A DNA stretch of 64,000 nucleotides from Lachnospiraceae bacterium (GCA_900769115.1 CAAGFJ010000031.1:1-64000), one strand, 5' to 3'. Positions 25,679 through 36,168 are shown, counted from the stretch's first letter. Notes: generated by a model from the sequence alone, not told the origin. Translations and numbers: made by a program.

Positions 25679-26710
25679 ATGATGACAATATTGGTAACAG
25701 GTGGTGCCGGTTTTATTGCAAGCCACACGAATGTGGAATTGTTACAGGCAGGCTATGACGTAGTAGTAATGGATAATCTATGTAATTCGAGTAAGGAATC
25801 TGTTGCAAGAGTAGAACAGATTACAGGAAAGAAGATTCGCTTCTATCAGGCGGATATGCGTAAGATGGAAGAGTTAGAGCCTGTTTTTGCAGAGAATAAC
25901 ATTGATGTGATCATTCATTTTGCAGGTCTTAAGGCAGTTGGAGAGTCTTGTGAGAAGCCTTACGAATATTATGAGAATAATATAAGCGGAACCTTGAACA
26001 TTATCGCAATGATGAAGAAATATAATGTAAAGAAGATGGTATTTTCATCTTCTGCAACCGTATATGGGAATCCGGAGGTGGTTCCGATTACGGAAGAATG
26101 TAAAGTGGGTGGTGTGACCAATCCATATGGACAGACGAAGCTGATGTTAGAGCAGATCCTTACGGATATCCAGAGGGCAGATCCATCGTTCGATATTGCA
26201 CTTCTCCGTTACTTTAATCCGATCGGAGCACATGAGAGTGGATTGATCGGAGAAGCACCGAATGGTATTCCGAATAATCTGCTTCCTTATGTTGCCAAGG
26301 TGGCAGCCGGTGTATTAGAGAAAGTGAATGTATTTGGAGATGATTATGATACGCCGGATGGTACAGGTGTCCGGGATTATATTCATGTTGTAGATCTTGC
26401 AAAGGGACATGTATGTGCCGTGAAGAAGCTGTTAGAGCATCCGGGTCTTGTAGTATATAACTTAGGAACCGGTATTGGATACTCTGTATTAGATATTATT
26501 CATAATTTTGAAAAGGCATGTGGGAAGAAGATTCCTTATGTGATCGCACCGCGAAGGGCAGGAGATATTGCAACCTGCTATTCTGATCCGTCCAAAGCGG
26601 AGAGAGAGCTTGGGTGGAAAGCAGAGTATGGAATTGACCGGATGTGTGAGGATGCCTGGAGATGGCAGTCTATGAATCCAAATGGATACGAACCGGTAGA
26701 GAAGGGATGA
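25679..26710 (+). CDS. galE: UDP-glucose 4-epimerase
   Basis: 343 aa. NAD-binding GGAGFIASHT at the N-terminus, catalytic FSSSATVYG (Ser) and NPYGQTK (Tyr/Lys), plus RYFNPIGAHESGLIGE and NLGTGIGYSVL are typical of GalE. It interconverts UDP-glucose and UDP-galactose (or the GlcNAc forms) for surface glycans. AGGAGG precedes the paired ATGs at 25679/25682. It probably starts a run with the lipid kinase, glmM and GH25 genes. Confidence 0.95.
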   Translation: MMTILVTGGAGFIASHTNVELLQAGYDVVVMDNLCNSSKESVARVEQITGKKIRFYQADMRKMEELEPVFAENNIDVIIHFAGLKAVGESCEKPYEYYENNISGTLNIIAMMKKYNVKKMVFSSSATVYGNPEVVPITEECKVGGVTNPYGQTKLMLEQILTDIQRADPSFDIALLRYFNPIGAHESGLIGEAPNGIPNNLLPYVAKVAAGVLEKVNVFGDDYDTPDGTGVRDYIHVVDLAKGHVCAVKKLLEHPGLVVYNLGTGIGYSVLDIIHNFEKACGKKIPYVIAPRRAGDIATCYSDPSKAERELGWKAEYGIDRMCEDAWRWQSMNPNGYEPVEKG

Positions 26711-26731
26711 ATCAGGAGGAGTTAAAACAGT

Positions 26732-27616
26732 ATGAAGAATTTGTTATTTATTGTGAATCCTTCGGCGGGAAGGAAGCATATTAAGGGCAAATTGTTTGAT
26801 ATAGTAGATTTATTCGTGAAGGCAGACTACAATGTACGGGTGTATCCGACTCAGGCAAAACAGGACGCAACCCGTATTGTTTGTGAAGAGGGCTGGCTTT
26901 ATGACCTCATTGTATGTGCAGGTGGTGATGGTACTCTGGATGAAGTAGTGGCTGGCTGTATGAAGTGTGGATGTGATACACCGATTGGTTATATTCCATC
27001 TGGTACAACGAATGATTTTGCAAGAAGCCTTGGAATTCCGAAGGACCCTATGCGGGCGGCGAATCGTATTGTAAAATATCAGCCACAGCCGATTGATATT
27101 GGTTCTTTTAATGGTGACTGTTTTGTGTATGTGGCAGCATTTGGTGCCTTTAGCGCAGTGAGTTATTCCACACCACAGGAGTACAAGAATCATTTAGGAC
27201 ATATGGCTTATATCTTAGAGGGAATCCGGAGTGTGCCGAGTTTGACATCCTACCATATGAAGGTGGAATATGATGGTAACATTATTGAGGATGATTTCCT
27301 GATTGGAATGATTACCAATTCATTGACAGTGGGAGGTTTTCCGAATCCGAATTCAAAGATTGCAAAGTTAGATGATGGTATGTTTGAGGCGTTGTTAGTA
27401 AAGTATCCAACGAATCCGATTGATCTGCAGGCAACTGTGACGGCTTATCTGATGGGCGAGTTCAATCCGGAATATATGTATCAGTTCAAGGCAAGGAAGA
27501 TCTGTGTGGACAGTCCGGAGACGGTTGCATGGACATTAGATGGTGAATTTGGCGGTAACGTGACATATGCGGAGGTGCAGAACATGCAGCATGCAATCCG
27601 CATTATTAAGAAGTAA
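26732..27616 (+). CDS. Diacylglycerol kinase family lipid kinase (YegS/DgkB type)
   Basis: 294 aa. LFIVNPSAGRK at the start and CAGGDGTLDEVVAG are the phosphate- and substrate-binding motifs of the DAGK catalytic family; GYIPSGTTNDFARSLG follows. In Gram-positives such enzymes return diacylglycerol to phosphatidic acid, for example DAG released during glycerol-phosphate polymer synthesis. The gene lies 21 bp after galE and 55 bp before glmM. Confidence 0.88.
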   Translation: MKNLLFIVNPSAGRKHIKGKLFDIVDLFVKADYNVRVYPTQAKQDATRIVCEEGWLYDLIVCAGGDGTLDEVVAGCMKCGCDTPIGYIPSGTTNDFARSLGIPKDPMRAANRIVKYQPQPIDIGSFNGDCFVYVAAFGAFSAVSYSTPQEYKNHLGHMAYILEGIRSVPSLTSYHMKVEYDGNIIEDDFLIGMITNSLTVGGFPNPNSKIAKLDDGMFEALLVKYPTNPIDLQATVTAYLMGEFNPEYMYQFKARKICVDSPETVAWTLDGEFGGNVTYAEVQNMQHAIRIIKK

Positions 27617-27671
27617 CATGAGACAAGATGGATGAATAATTAAGAATAATAGAACAAAGGGGAATCATATC

Positions 27672-29024
27672 ATGGGTAAATATTTTGGAACAGACGGCTT
27701 TCGTGGGGAAGCAAATGTAGATCTGACAGTGGAGCATGCTTATAAGGTGGGCAGATATTTAGGCTACTATTATGGACGGAATCATGAGGATGGCAAGGCA
27801 AGTATCGTGATCGGTAAGGACACAAGACGTTCTTCTTATATGTTTGAGTATTCGTTGGTTGCCGGATTAACAGCAAGTGGAGCAGATGTATATCTGATGC
27901 ATGTAACTCCAACACCGAGTGTGTCATATATTGTACGTTTGGATGAATTTGATTGTGGAATTATGATCTCTGCCAGTCATAATCCGTATTATGACAATGG
28001 AATCAAGGTTATTAATGGTCAGGGATACAAGTTAGAGGCAGAGGTAGAAGCAGAGATTGAGGCATATATTGATGGTGAGATTCCGGAGATTCCATTTGCA
28101 AAGAGAGAGAAGATTGGTAAGACGGTAGATTATGCAATGGGGCGTAACCGTTATATTGGATACCTGATGACACTGGCAACCCGTTCTTATAAGAATAAGA
28201 GAGTGGGTCTTGACTGTGCGAATGGAGCATCATCTACTGTGGCGAAGGCGGTATTTGAGGCATTGGGAGCTAAGACCTATGTGATCAGCAATGAGCCGGA
28301 TGGAACGAATATTAACAATAATTGTGGTTCTACCCATATTGAGCAGTTGCAGAAGCTGGTGGTAGACAAACAGCTGGATATTGGATTTGCATATGACGGG
28401 GATGCAGACCGTTGTTTAGCAGTAGATGAGACAGGTGAAGTGATTGATGGAGACAAGATCTTATATGCATGTGGCTGTTATCTGTCAGAGCGTGGAGAAC
28501 TGAATAATAATACGGTTGTTACAACGATCATGTCTAACCTAGGACTTTACAAAGCATTGGATAAGAAGGGAATCTCTTATGAGAAGACCGCAGTTGGAGA
28601 CAAATATGTATTTGAGAATATGATGGAGAATGGTCATTCTCTTGGTGGCGAGCAGAGTGGACATATCATTTTCAGTAAGTATGCAACAACGGGTGATGGT
28701 GTATTGACATCCATTAAGCTGATGGAAGTAATTTTAGAGAAAAAGGTGAAAGCATCCGAGTTATTCCGGGATCTGAAGATCTATCCACAGTTATTACAGA
28801 ATGTGAGGGTGAAGAGTAAGCCGGAAGCAAAGGCAGATCCGGATGTTATGGCGGCAGTAGAGAAAGTAGAGAAGGCGCTTGGAGACGAAGGAAGAATTCT
28901 TCTTCGGGAAAGTGGTACAGAGCCTGTGATCCGTGTTATGGTGGAGGCAGCAACAGATGAATTGTGTAAACAGTATGTAGAAGAAGTGGTTGCTGTTATC
29001 AAGGCAAAGGGACATGAGGCATAG
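27672..29024 (+). CDS. glmM: Phosphoglucosamine mutase
   Basis: 450 aa. GTDGFRGEAN at the N-terminus, the phosphoserine loop ISASHNPYYDNGIK, the metal site AYDGDADRCLAVD, and RESGTEPVIRVM near the end fit the GlmM family. It makes glucosamine-1-phosphate for UDP-GlcNAc, thus peptidoglycan and teichoic acid. glmS is also in this window at 52017. Confidence 0.93.
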   Translation: MGKYFGTDGFRGEANVDLTVEHAYKVGRYLGYYYGRNHEDGKASIVIGKDTRRSSYMFEYSLVAGLTASGADVYLMHVTPTPSVSYIVRLDEFDCGIMISASHNPYYDNGIKVINGQGYKLEAEVEAEIEAYIDGEIPEIPFAKREKIGKTVDYAMGRNRYIGYLMTLATRSYKNKRVGLDCANGASSTVAKAVFEALGAKTYVISNEPDGTNINNNCGSTHIEQLQKLVVDKQLDIGFAYDGDADRCLAVDETGEVIDGDKILYACGCYLSERGELNNNTVVTTIMSNLGLYKALDKKGISYEKTAVGDKYVFENMMENGHSLGGEQSGHIIFSKYATTGDGVLTSIKLMEVILEKKVKASELFRDLKIYPQLLQNVRVKSKPEAKADPDVMAAVEKVEKALGDEGRILLRESGTEPVIRVMVEAATDELCKQYVEEVVAVIKAKGHEA

Positions 29025-29037
29025 AACGGAGAGAGAC

Positions 29038-30546
29038 ATGAGAAAAAAGAGTACCTGCTGGCGGAGATATGGGGTTGGTCTTGTAGTTGCCGCATTGGCA
29101 TGTGTGTTGGGAACTGCGCCACTTATGGCAGAGGCAAAGAAGAATGGCTGGAAGAAAGGCTATTATTATGAGGATGGTGAAAAGGTCACCAATCGATGGG
29201 TTCAGACCGGTAGTCATCGATATTATGTAGGTGAGAATGGCAAGAAGCTGCTTGGATGGAATCAGATTGGCTCCTCGTATTATTTCTTTAATCAGAAAGG
29301 GAACAATTACAAAACAGGCAAGCCTAATGGTGCACAGATTACGAAGCTGAGTAATGGCACGCTTACCATGGGAATGGATGTATCTACCTGGCAGGGCAAT
29401 GTGGACTGGCAACAGGTAAAGCAGGCTGGTGTGAATTTTGTAATGATCCGTGTAGGATACGGAAAGGGGAGATTCGGGGCAAAGAAGTGTACCGTAGATA
29501 ATCGTTTTCGGACTTATGTGGATGGTGCAAGCCAGGCAGGAATTCCAATTGGAATCTATTTTTATTCCTATGCAACAAGTGAAGAGGATGCATTGGAAGA
29601 GGCAGAGTTTACCATCCGGCAGTTGGAAGGAATCCCAATTAGTTTTCCAATTGCATATGATGTGGAAGATGCACATATTCTGAATCTGACGACAAATGAG
29701 CTGCGTACAAACATGACGAAGACATTTATGGATACGGTTGCGGCAGCGGGATATTATCCAATGTATTATTGTAACCAGAACTGGTATAATAATTATCTGG
29801 ATTCAGAGGAATTGGAAGATTATGACTTCTGGTATGCCCGGTATACGAATGAAGAACCGGACATAGAAGAGTATCCATATGCAATCTGGCAGGCAACTTC
29901 AACACAGAAGATCAAAGGGATTACAGAGAATTCGGTAGATATTGATTTTCTTTATAAAGATTATAGCAAGCTGATCACGACACGAACAGAGGCACTGAAG
30001 CATGGCTGGTATAAGGAAGGGTTTCACTGGCAATATTATTATCAGGGAAAGCATAAGAAAGATGGTTGGTTTACGATTGCCGGTTATACATACTATTTAG
30101 GCAAAGAGGGTGCGTTGGAAGGCTGGCAGACATTAGAGAATAATCGTTATTATTTTAACAGTAAAGGGCAGATGCAGACCGGCATTGTGCGGGTTGGATT
30201 CCGCCGCTATCTGTTTGATGAGAATGGCATCCTGCAGTATACCACGGATGAACCGGGTATTACCATTGATGAAGATGGCGTGTGTCATATCAAGAAGGGC
30301 TGGTATCAGAACAGTAAAGGAAAGTATTTCTACCGCAACAGCAATGGTTCTATCGCAAAGAATCGGTGGATTACAACAAAGGGCAAGAAATACTATACAG
30401 ATAAGAATGGAATCCGCGTGACAGGATTCCAGACGATTAAGAAAAAGAGATATTATTTCAACAAAAATGGAGAGATGGTTCGAGGCAGGACAATAACGAT
30501 CCGCGGACGCAAATATACATTTCGTAAGAATGGACAGTTGAAGTAA
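29038..30546 (+). CDS. Secreted GH25 lysozyme with cell-wall-binding repeats
   Basis: 502 aa from ATG 29038 (GGAGAG just upstream). A signal peptide covers about residues 1-33 and ends near AEAKK. Two wall-binding repeats follow, then GH25 (about 105-310): MGMDVSTWQGNVDW, IRVGYGKGRF, YFYSYATSEEDALEEAEF, IAYDVEDAHI with catalytic acids, and DIDFLYKDY. The C-terminal 175 residues are further GW/YYF repeats. It cleaves muramic acid bonds and is held at the wall by the repeats. It precedes the polymer locus. Confidence 0.93.
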   Translation: MRKKSTCWRRYGVGLVVAALACVLGTAPLMAEAKKNGWKKGYYYEDGEKVTNRWVQTGSHRYYVGENGKKLLGWNQIGSSYYFFNQKGNNYKTGKPNGAQITKLSNGTLTMGMDVSTWQGNVDWQQVKQAGVNFVMIRVGYGKGRFGAKKCTVDNRFRTYVDGASQAGIPIGIYFYSYATSEEDALEEAEFTIRQLEGIPISFPIAYDVEDAHILNLTTNELRTNMTKTFMDTVAAAGYYPMYYCNQNWYNNYLDSEELEDYDFWYARYTNEEPDIEEYPYAIWQATSTQKIKGITENSVDIDFLYKDYSKLITTRTEALKHGWYKEGFHWQYYYQGKHKKDGWFTIAGYTYYLGKEGALEGWQTLENNRYYFNSKGQMQTGIVRVGFRRYLFDENGILQYTTDEPGITIDEDGVCHIKKGWYQNSKGKYFYRNSNGSIAKNRWITTKGKKYYTDKNGIRVTGFQTIKKKRYYFNKNGEMVRGRTITIRGRKYTFRKNGQLK

Positions 30547-30592
30547 TCTGTGACATGCCTGACATGTGACAGAAGATGGAGAACACAGTATT

Positions 30593-31960
30593 ATGAAAAA
30601 GAGAGAACAATTCAAACGATTAATCAATTTTTTAGAGGGCTTTGTAATATTAGCAGCACATACCGCTATGTTTGCATTTGTCTGGTATGGAGAATATGTC
30701 AAACTGCTGGAGATTCCGTTTTGGCGGCGTGGTGACTGGGCAGTGATCGGTGTGTATGCATTGATCCTGTTTTTGTTAATGCATTTGTATGGAGGATTCA
30801 AGATTGGTTATCTGCGATTGATGGATGTTCTGTATTCCCAGATTTTATCCTTGTTGTGTGCCAATGTGGTAGCATATATCCAGGTAGTGCTGATCAGTAG
30901 AAAATATCTGAGTTCTGTTCCCCTGTTGAAAATGACAGTTGTGCAGATTGCAGTTATTTTACTATGGGTATTTATATGTAAGCTCATCTATGCGGCATTA
31001 TACCCGCCTAGACAGATGCTACTGGTCTGCTATGACAGGGATCCGGACGACATGATTGAGAAGATGAGTTCCCGACAGGATAAGTATGAGATCTGTGATA
31101 TTGCAGATCTGAACGAAGAGACGTTAGACAGTGTGTGCGAGATAGTGAAGGATTATGAGGCAGTTCTGATCTATGATATTCCGGCTTATGAGAGAAATAT
31201 TATCCTGAAACGCTGTTTTACCGAAAGTGTAAGAACGTATGTAACACCGAAGATCTCAGATATTCTGTTAAGAGGAGCAGATAATATTCATTTGTTTGAT
31301 ACACCTCTGTACCTGTCGAGGAATCAGGGCTTGTCAGCGGATCAGTTAATGTTCAAGCGTTTGCTGGATCTGGTAGTCTGTCTGCCGGTATCGGTACTAT
31401 TGATGCCGTTATTCCTGATCATCGCCTTGCTGATCAAGGTATATGATGGTGGTCCGGTTCTTTATAAGCAGCCGAGACTTACTGTGAATGGCAAGGTGTT
31501 CAATATCTATAAGTTTAGAAGTATGTGTATGGATTCAGAAAAAGGTGGTGCACAGCTTGCAAAGAAGAATGATGACCGGATCACACCGGTTGGAAGGGTT
31601 CTTCGGGCATTGCATTTTGATGAGTTCCCACAATTGATCAATATTATTAAAGGTGATATGTCTCTGGTAGGTCCCAGACCGGAACGACCGGAGATTGCAG
31701 CACAGTATAAGAAGATTATACCGGAATTTGATTTTCGTTTGAAAGTAAAGGCAGGATTGACCGGGTATGCGCAGGTGTATGGTAAGTATAATACGACACC
31801 ATATGATAAGCTGAAGTTAGACCTGACTTATATCGAGAATTATTCGTTCTGGCTGGATATTAAGCTGATGTTACTGACATTCAAGATCTTATTTCAGAAA
31901 GAGAATACCGAAGGAATTGATGCCAATCAGATTACCGCGGTGAAAGAGAAGAAGGAGTAG
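30593..31960 (+). CDS. Polyprenyl-phosphate sugar-1-phosphate transferase
   Basis: 455 aa from ATG 30593; an upstream in-frame GTG (30566) lacks support. Four N-terminal transmembrane segments and a soluble middle precede the catalytic bacterial-sugar-transferase domain (about residues 255-450): KRLLDLVVCLPVSVLL, YKFRSMCMDSE, FDEFPQLINIIKGDMSLVGPRPERPE and KAGLTGYAQVYGKY. It loads the first sugar phosphate on undecaprenyl phosphate. It is the first gene of the polymer operon that follows with small gaps. Confidence 0.93.
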   Translation: MKKREQFKRLINFLEGFVILAAHTAMFAFVWYGEYVKLLEIPFWRRGDWAVIGVYALILFLLMHLYGGFKIGYLRLMDVLYSQILSLLCANVVAYIQVVLISRKYLSSVPLLKMTVVQIAVILLWVFICKLIYAALYPPRQMLLVCYDRDPDDMIEKMSSRQDKYEICDIADLNEETLDSVCEIVKDYEAVLIYDIPAYERNIILKRCFTESVRTYVTPKISDILLRGADNIHLFDTPLYLSRNQGLSADQLMFKRLLDLVVCLPVSVLLMPLFLIIALLIKVYDGGPVLYKQPRLTVNGKVFNIYKFRSMCMDSEKGGAQLAKKNDDRITPVGRVLRALHFDEFPQLINIIKGDMSLVGPRPERPEIAAQYKKIIPEFDFRLKVKAGLTGYAQVYGKYNTTPYDKLKLDLTYIENYSFWLDIKLMLLTFKILFQKENTEGIDANQITAVKEKKE

Positions 31961-31964
31961 ACAG

Positions 31965-33155
31965 ATGAGCCGGACGGCAATTAAGGTTATATTTTCGGAA
32001 CTGGTGCGCTTTGTGACATTTCCAATCCGATTGTTACCAATTAAGAGCAATCGGATTTTGTTTACGGGTCTGACCGGTGGGAATGGATATGATTATTCCT
32101 GCAATCCCAAATATATATTTGAATACATGAAGAACTGCGAAAGGAATGCATATGAATATGTGTGGGCAGTGAAAGATCCGGCGCAGTACGCTTTTCTACA
32201 GGAAGAAGGTGTGAAGGTAGTGAAACATTTTACGCTTTCTTCTATTCCTATGTTATTGACTTCCAAGGTGATCATCACAAATGGTTCTTATGTACCGTGG
32301 TTTCCGTTTCGTAAGAAACAGTATGTAATCAATACCTGGCATGGCGGTGGAGCTTACAAGAAAGTTGAGATGGAGACGGGGAAGGAAGACTGGGCAACCA
32401 GACATATGGTGACATTTTGTGCGAACAATATGAGTCTGTTTGCGGCAAGCTGCAAAGTACAGGAGGAGCAGATGATCCGGCAGACATATCAATACAAGGG
32501 AGAGGTTCTTCGTGCCGGAACACCGCGTAATGATCGTCTGGTAAGAAAGCAGACACAACCGATGAATGCGAAGGTGCGACAGCATTATCGCATTCCGATG
32601 GATGCGAGAATTATATTGTATGCGCCGACATACCGTTATGGGAATGTGCCGGTACATCTGAATTGTGATTCTTTGCTGTCACGGTTAGAAACAAACGGAG
32701 AAAACTGGGTATTTCTGAACCGCTATCACCGGTATCAGACTGCGGATATGAATGTCCGGGTGTATGGAAGCCGGATGATAGATGTAATGGATTATCCGGA
32801 TATGCAGGAATTATTAGCAGCAGCCGATGTATTGATCACGGATTATTCGTCCAGTGTATGGGATTATGGATTTTTGCAGCGTCCGTGTATATTATATGTA
32901 CCGGATAAGAAAGAATATATAGAACAGACGGGTTTCTATGTAGAATTGGATGAGTGGCCATTTCCACAGGCGGTTACGGAGAATCAGGTGGCAGACAAGA
33001 TCCTGCAGTTAATGCAGGATGCAGATAATTATTCTGATTATGTAGGGCAGATTACGAGACATTATGAACAGTTAGGCAGTTATGAGACGGGGCATGCAGC
33101 TGAGACAATCTGCGAACGGATCAGGGAGGTAACACATGGAACAGAGGAACAATAA
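31965..33155 (+). CDS. CDP-glycerol/ribitol phosphotransferase family protein (1)
   Basis: 396 aa. The family marks are NTWHGGGAYKK, ILYAPTYRYG and LITDYSSSVWDYGFL. Enzymes of the TagB/TagF/TarL group transfer glycerol- or ribitol-phosphate from the CDP form to a lipid-linked primer. An N-terminal hydrophobic/basic stretch suggests membrane association. It is one of three related enzymes in the locus. The last 20 nt overlap the next gene. Confidence 0.9.
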   Translation: MSRTAIKVIFSELVRFVTFPIRLLPIKSNRILFTGLTGGNGYDYSCNPKYIFEYMKNCERNAYEYVWAVKDPAQYAFLQEEGVKVVKHFTLSSIPMLLTSKVIITNGSYVPWFPFRKKQYVINTWHGGGAYKKVEMETGKEDWATRHMVTFCANNMSLFAASCKVQEEQMIRQTYQYKGEVLRAGTPRNDRLVRKQTQPMNAKVRQHYRIPMDARIILYAPTYRYGNVPVHLNCDSLLSRLETNGENWVFLNRYHRYQTADMNVRVYGSRMIDVMDYPDMQELLAAADVLITDYSSSVWDYGFLQRPCILYVPDKKEYIEQTGFYVELDEWPFPQAVTENQVADKILQLMQDADNYSDYVGQITRHYEQLGSYETGHAAETICERIREVTHGTEEQ

Positions 33156-34377
33156 TACATCATTGACAGAGAATAAGAAGGATGTAGCGGTTATCATACC
33201 GGTACATAATGGTGCGAATTATTTAGAAGAGACATTGCGGTGTGTGATGAACCAGACGCTTCGCAGCATTGAGATCCTTGTTGTAGATGATGGTTCAACA
33301 GATGATACGGCAGCTATAGTGAGCCGGCTACAGGAAGAAGATGAACGTATCCGGTACATTTATCAGGAGAAAGCAAATGCCGGAGTTGCAAGAAATCGGG
33401 GAATGGAATCAACGGATGCAGCAGCATTGATCTTCTTAGATGGAGATGATCTGTTTGAGCCGGAGATGTTGGAGAAGATGTATGGATCTTTGGTGGAATA
33501 TGCGGCGGATATGGTTGTATGTGATGCGGATCAATACGACACCAGAACGCAGGAATATCTGCCTAAGCCACAATATATGCGCAGTGAATATCTGCCGGAG
33601 AATGAGTCAGTCTTCTCTAAGGCAGAATTAGGGGAACATATCCTGTATTTTACAACGAGTGTTCCGTGGAACAAGCTGTTTCGGGCATCTTTTCTGAAGG
33701 AGAATCACTTGCAATTTCAAGATATTGAGAGGGCGAATGATCAGTATTTATCGATTCTTGCATTGTTTCTTGCAGATAAGATAACAGCGGTACGGGAAGT
33801 GCTGGTACATTACCGGATCAATCAGAAGGGCAATCTGACTACAGAATTTTCCAGAACACCGCTTTGTGCGTATCAGGCAATGGTGGCAACGAAGGAAGCG
33901 CTGACGGAGCGCGGATTGATCCGGGATGCTAAAGTCAAACAGGCATTTGATAATAAGGTGATTAATCTGATGATCTACAGTCTGAATATCCAGCGTTCGG
34001 CGCAGGCATATAAGGAATTGTATGATGTGTTGTCCGGTGGTGGGTTGGAACAGCTGGGCCTGGCAGGCGAAGGAGAGGAACACTATTTTAATCCGTTAGA
34101 ATATCAGAATCTACAGAGTTTTCTATCTATGCCGTATGATCAGTTCCTGGTTATGAAGAACCGGGAATATCGGGATGTGATTGCCAGAAAGAATGTAAGA
34201 TATAAAGAGATGGTGACGAAGAAGGATGCGGTGATCGCAGACCTCAAGGAGAAAGAGAAGGAATTAAAGGAGATCAAACGTAAGAACTGGTATAAGAAGA
34301 TGGTGAAATGGATAGACCGGTACCATAGCTTGCGGGATAAGATCAGACCGCCCAAAGATGAGGGTGATAAGCAATAG
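33136..34377 (+). CDS. Family 2 glycosyltransferase with C-terminal coiled coil
   Basis: 413 aa. GT-A fold with VAVIIPVHNGANYLEETL, VVDDGSTDDT, NAGVARNRGM and the metal motif FLDGDDLFEP. After the catalytic part (about 1-235) comes a helical region ending in a charged coiled coil and a basic tail (about 345-413), a plan shared with the sulfotransferase at 24376. It overlaps the upstream gene and sits 18 bp from the next, within the polymer operon. Sugar specificity unknown. Confidence 0.9.
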   Translation: MEQRNNNTSLTENKKDVAVIIPVHNGANYLEETLRCVMNQTLRSIEILVVDDGSTDDTAAIVSRLQEEDERIRYIYQEKANAGVARNRGMESTDAAALIFLDGDDLFEPEMLEKMYGSLVEYAADMVVCDADQYDTRTQEYLPKPQYMRSEYLPENESVFSKAELGEHILYFTTSVPWNKLFRASFLKENHLQFQDIERANDQYLSILALFLADKITAVREVLVHYRINQKGNLTTEFSRTPLCAYQAMVATKEALTERGLIRDAKVKQAFDNKVINLMIYSLNIQRSAQAYKELYDVLSGGGLEQLGLAGEGEEHYFNPLEYQNLQSFLSMPYDQFLVMKNREYRDVIARKNVRYKEMVTKKDAVIADLKEKEKELKEIKRKNWYKKMVKWIDRYHSLRDKIRPPKDEGDKQ

Positions 34378-34395
34378 GGAGTATGAGGTGACAAG

Positions 34396-36168
34396 ATGAA
34401 ATTAAATGCACAGACAGAAGTATTAGTGGACAAATTGGCAATTCGCCGGGATGTTATGACGGTTGGGGTTCTGGTGCGTGATATGTCAGGCAATCCGGAA
34501 TCTGTAGAGATCAAGTTGGCGGTTAAGTTTGAGAATGACAAGGAGACACGGATTCTTCCGTTAAGTGTGACAGATACCAGCTTTGATGAGCAGGGCAATT
34601 ATATTGGATATGCCATCTTTGATTATGAATTAGATGCGGTATTCTTCCGCAGCAATCTGAATGCATTCACGGTAACAGTACAGGCTTATGACGGGCATGG
34701 TTATCAGGATGTGATCGTAGAGGGTAAAGACTTCAATCAGGTAAAGGATGAGAATGAATATGCCTGTACGTTAGAGCAGGGTGTGATCACGATCAAGAGG
34801 AAGAAGCCGGTTAAGATTCCGAAGAAGAATCCGATTCTTTCCCTTTTGACGTTTTTGTACCGGTTGGTAGAATTTGTCATTGGAACGTTATTGATTCCGT
34901 TGTTCTTATTAGATGGAATCTATGTGTATGGGTTAGGGCATACACGAAGATTCATGGAAAACACATATGGCGGCAGTCAGTTGAAACGAATCCTGTTGTT
35001 CGCAAAATGGCGGTATTCCTCTTTCATACGACTGACCATGAACCGGGTTACACTAAAGAGAACTTTTTTGAATATAGCAGCCTCTGTGCTGTCCGTATTC
35101 TGTAAGCAGGAGCATATTCTGTTTGTGTCATCCAGAAGAGAGGATCTGACAGGTAATATTGCTTATGTGAATGAGATACTGCAGGAAAAGAATGCCAGGG
35201 TATTGTTCTGGTTAGTTCCGGGCAAGCGGAAATACATGACCTATCGCAATTACTGGAAGCTGGCATATCAGATTGCACGAAGCAAGGTGGTTGTGGTAGA
35301 TGACTTTACACCAATCCTTAATGAAGTATGGGCGATGGAGCACCGGATACTTATTCAGTTATGGCATGCCTGTGGAGCATTTAAGACATTTGGATTTACG
35401 AGAGTAGGTAAAGATGGTGGTCCGAATCAGACAAGCACGAATCACCGGTATTATAATTACGCGATCGTAAGCTCGGATGAGATCCGCAGGTTCTATGCAG
35501 AGGGCTTTGGTATCGATGTGAAGAATGTGAAGGCTTTGGGTGTTCCGAGAACAGATGATTTCTTTCAGGAGTCTTATAAGAATGAGATTCGTGCAAAGTT
35601 ATATGAGCAGTATCCACAGTTAAAGGATAAGAAGATCATTATGTTCGCACCGACATTTCGTGGTAATGGTGCAGGAACGGCACATTTTCCATTTGAGAAG
35701 TTTAATGTAAAAGATGTGTTGGAAAAGCTTGGGGATGAATACATGATCATTATTAAGCATCACCCGTTTGTGGAGGCAAAGCACCCGGTGGATGCATCCG
35801 TGAAAGACAGAGTGTTGGATCTGTCTGCGGAGTCGGAGATCAATGATCTGTTATTTATTACGGATCTGTTGATCACGGATTATTCTTCCGTTATTTTTGA
35901 GGCATCCTTATTGAATATTCCGATGCTGTTCTATGCATTTGATCTGGAAGATTATGTGGTGAACCGGGACTTCTACTATCCATTTAAGAACTTTGTGCCG
36001 GGTAAGATCGTGAGAAATACCGATCAGATCATTAAGTCAATTCAGGCGCAGGATTATGAGCAGGAAAAGGTAGAGACATTCAAGCATCGGTTCTTTGACC
36101 AGTTAGACGGTAGGTCTTCAGAGCGTGTTGCAGATTTTATTATGAGTTTGTTAGAGGAAGGGAAGTAA
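34396..36168 (+). CDS. CDP-glycerol/ribitol phosphotransferase family protein (2)
   Basis: 590 aa, the largest of the three. An N-terminal beta-rich domain (about 1-135) of the kind seen in TarL/TagF-like proteins, a hydrophobic hairpin (about 150-180), then the catalytic part with LIQLWHACGAFKTFGF, MFAPTFRGNG, IIKHHPFVE and LITDYSSVIFEA. Probably a processive polymerase of polyol phosphate. Its stop overlaps the start of the next gene by one base. Confidence 0.9.
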   Translation: MKLNAQTEVLVDKLAIRRDVMTVGVLVRDMSGNPESVEIKLAVKFENDKETRILPLSVTDTSFDEQGNYIGYAIFDYELDAVFFRSNLNAFTVTVQAYDGHGYQDVIVEGKDFNQVKDENEYACTLEQGVITIKRKKPVKIPKKNPILSLLTFLYRLVEFVIGTLLIPLFLLDGIYVYGLGHTRRFMENTYGGSQLKRILLFAKWRYSSFIRLTMNRVTLKRTFLNIAASVLSVFCKQEHILFVSSRREDLTGNIAYVNEILQEKNARVLFWLVPGKRKYMTYRNYWKLAYQIARSKVVVVDDFTPILNEVWAMEHRILIQLWHACGAFKTFGFTRVGKDGGPNQTSTNHRYYNYAIVSSDEIRRFYAEGFGIDVKNVKALGVPRTDDFFQESYKNEIRAKLYEQYPQLKDKKIIMFAPTFRGNGAGTAHFPFEKFNVKDVLEKLGDEYMIIIKHHPFVEAKHPVDASVKDRVLDLSAESEINDLLFITDLLITDYSSVIFEASLLNIPMLFYAFDLEDYVVNRDFYYPFKNFVPGKIVRNTDQIIKSIQAQDYEQEKVETFKHRFFDQLDGRSSERVADFIMSLLEEGK

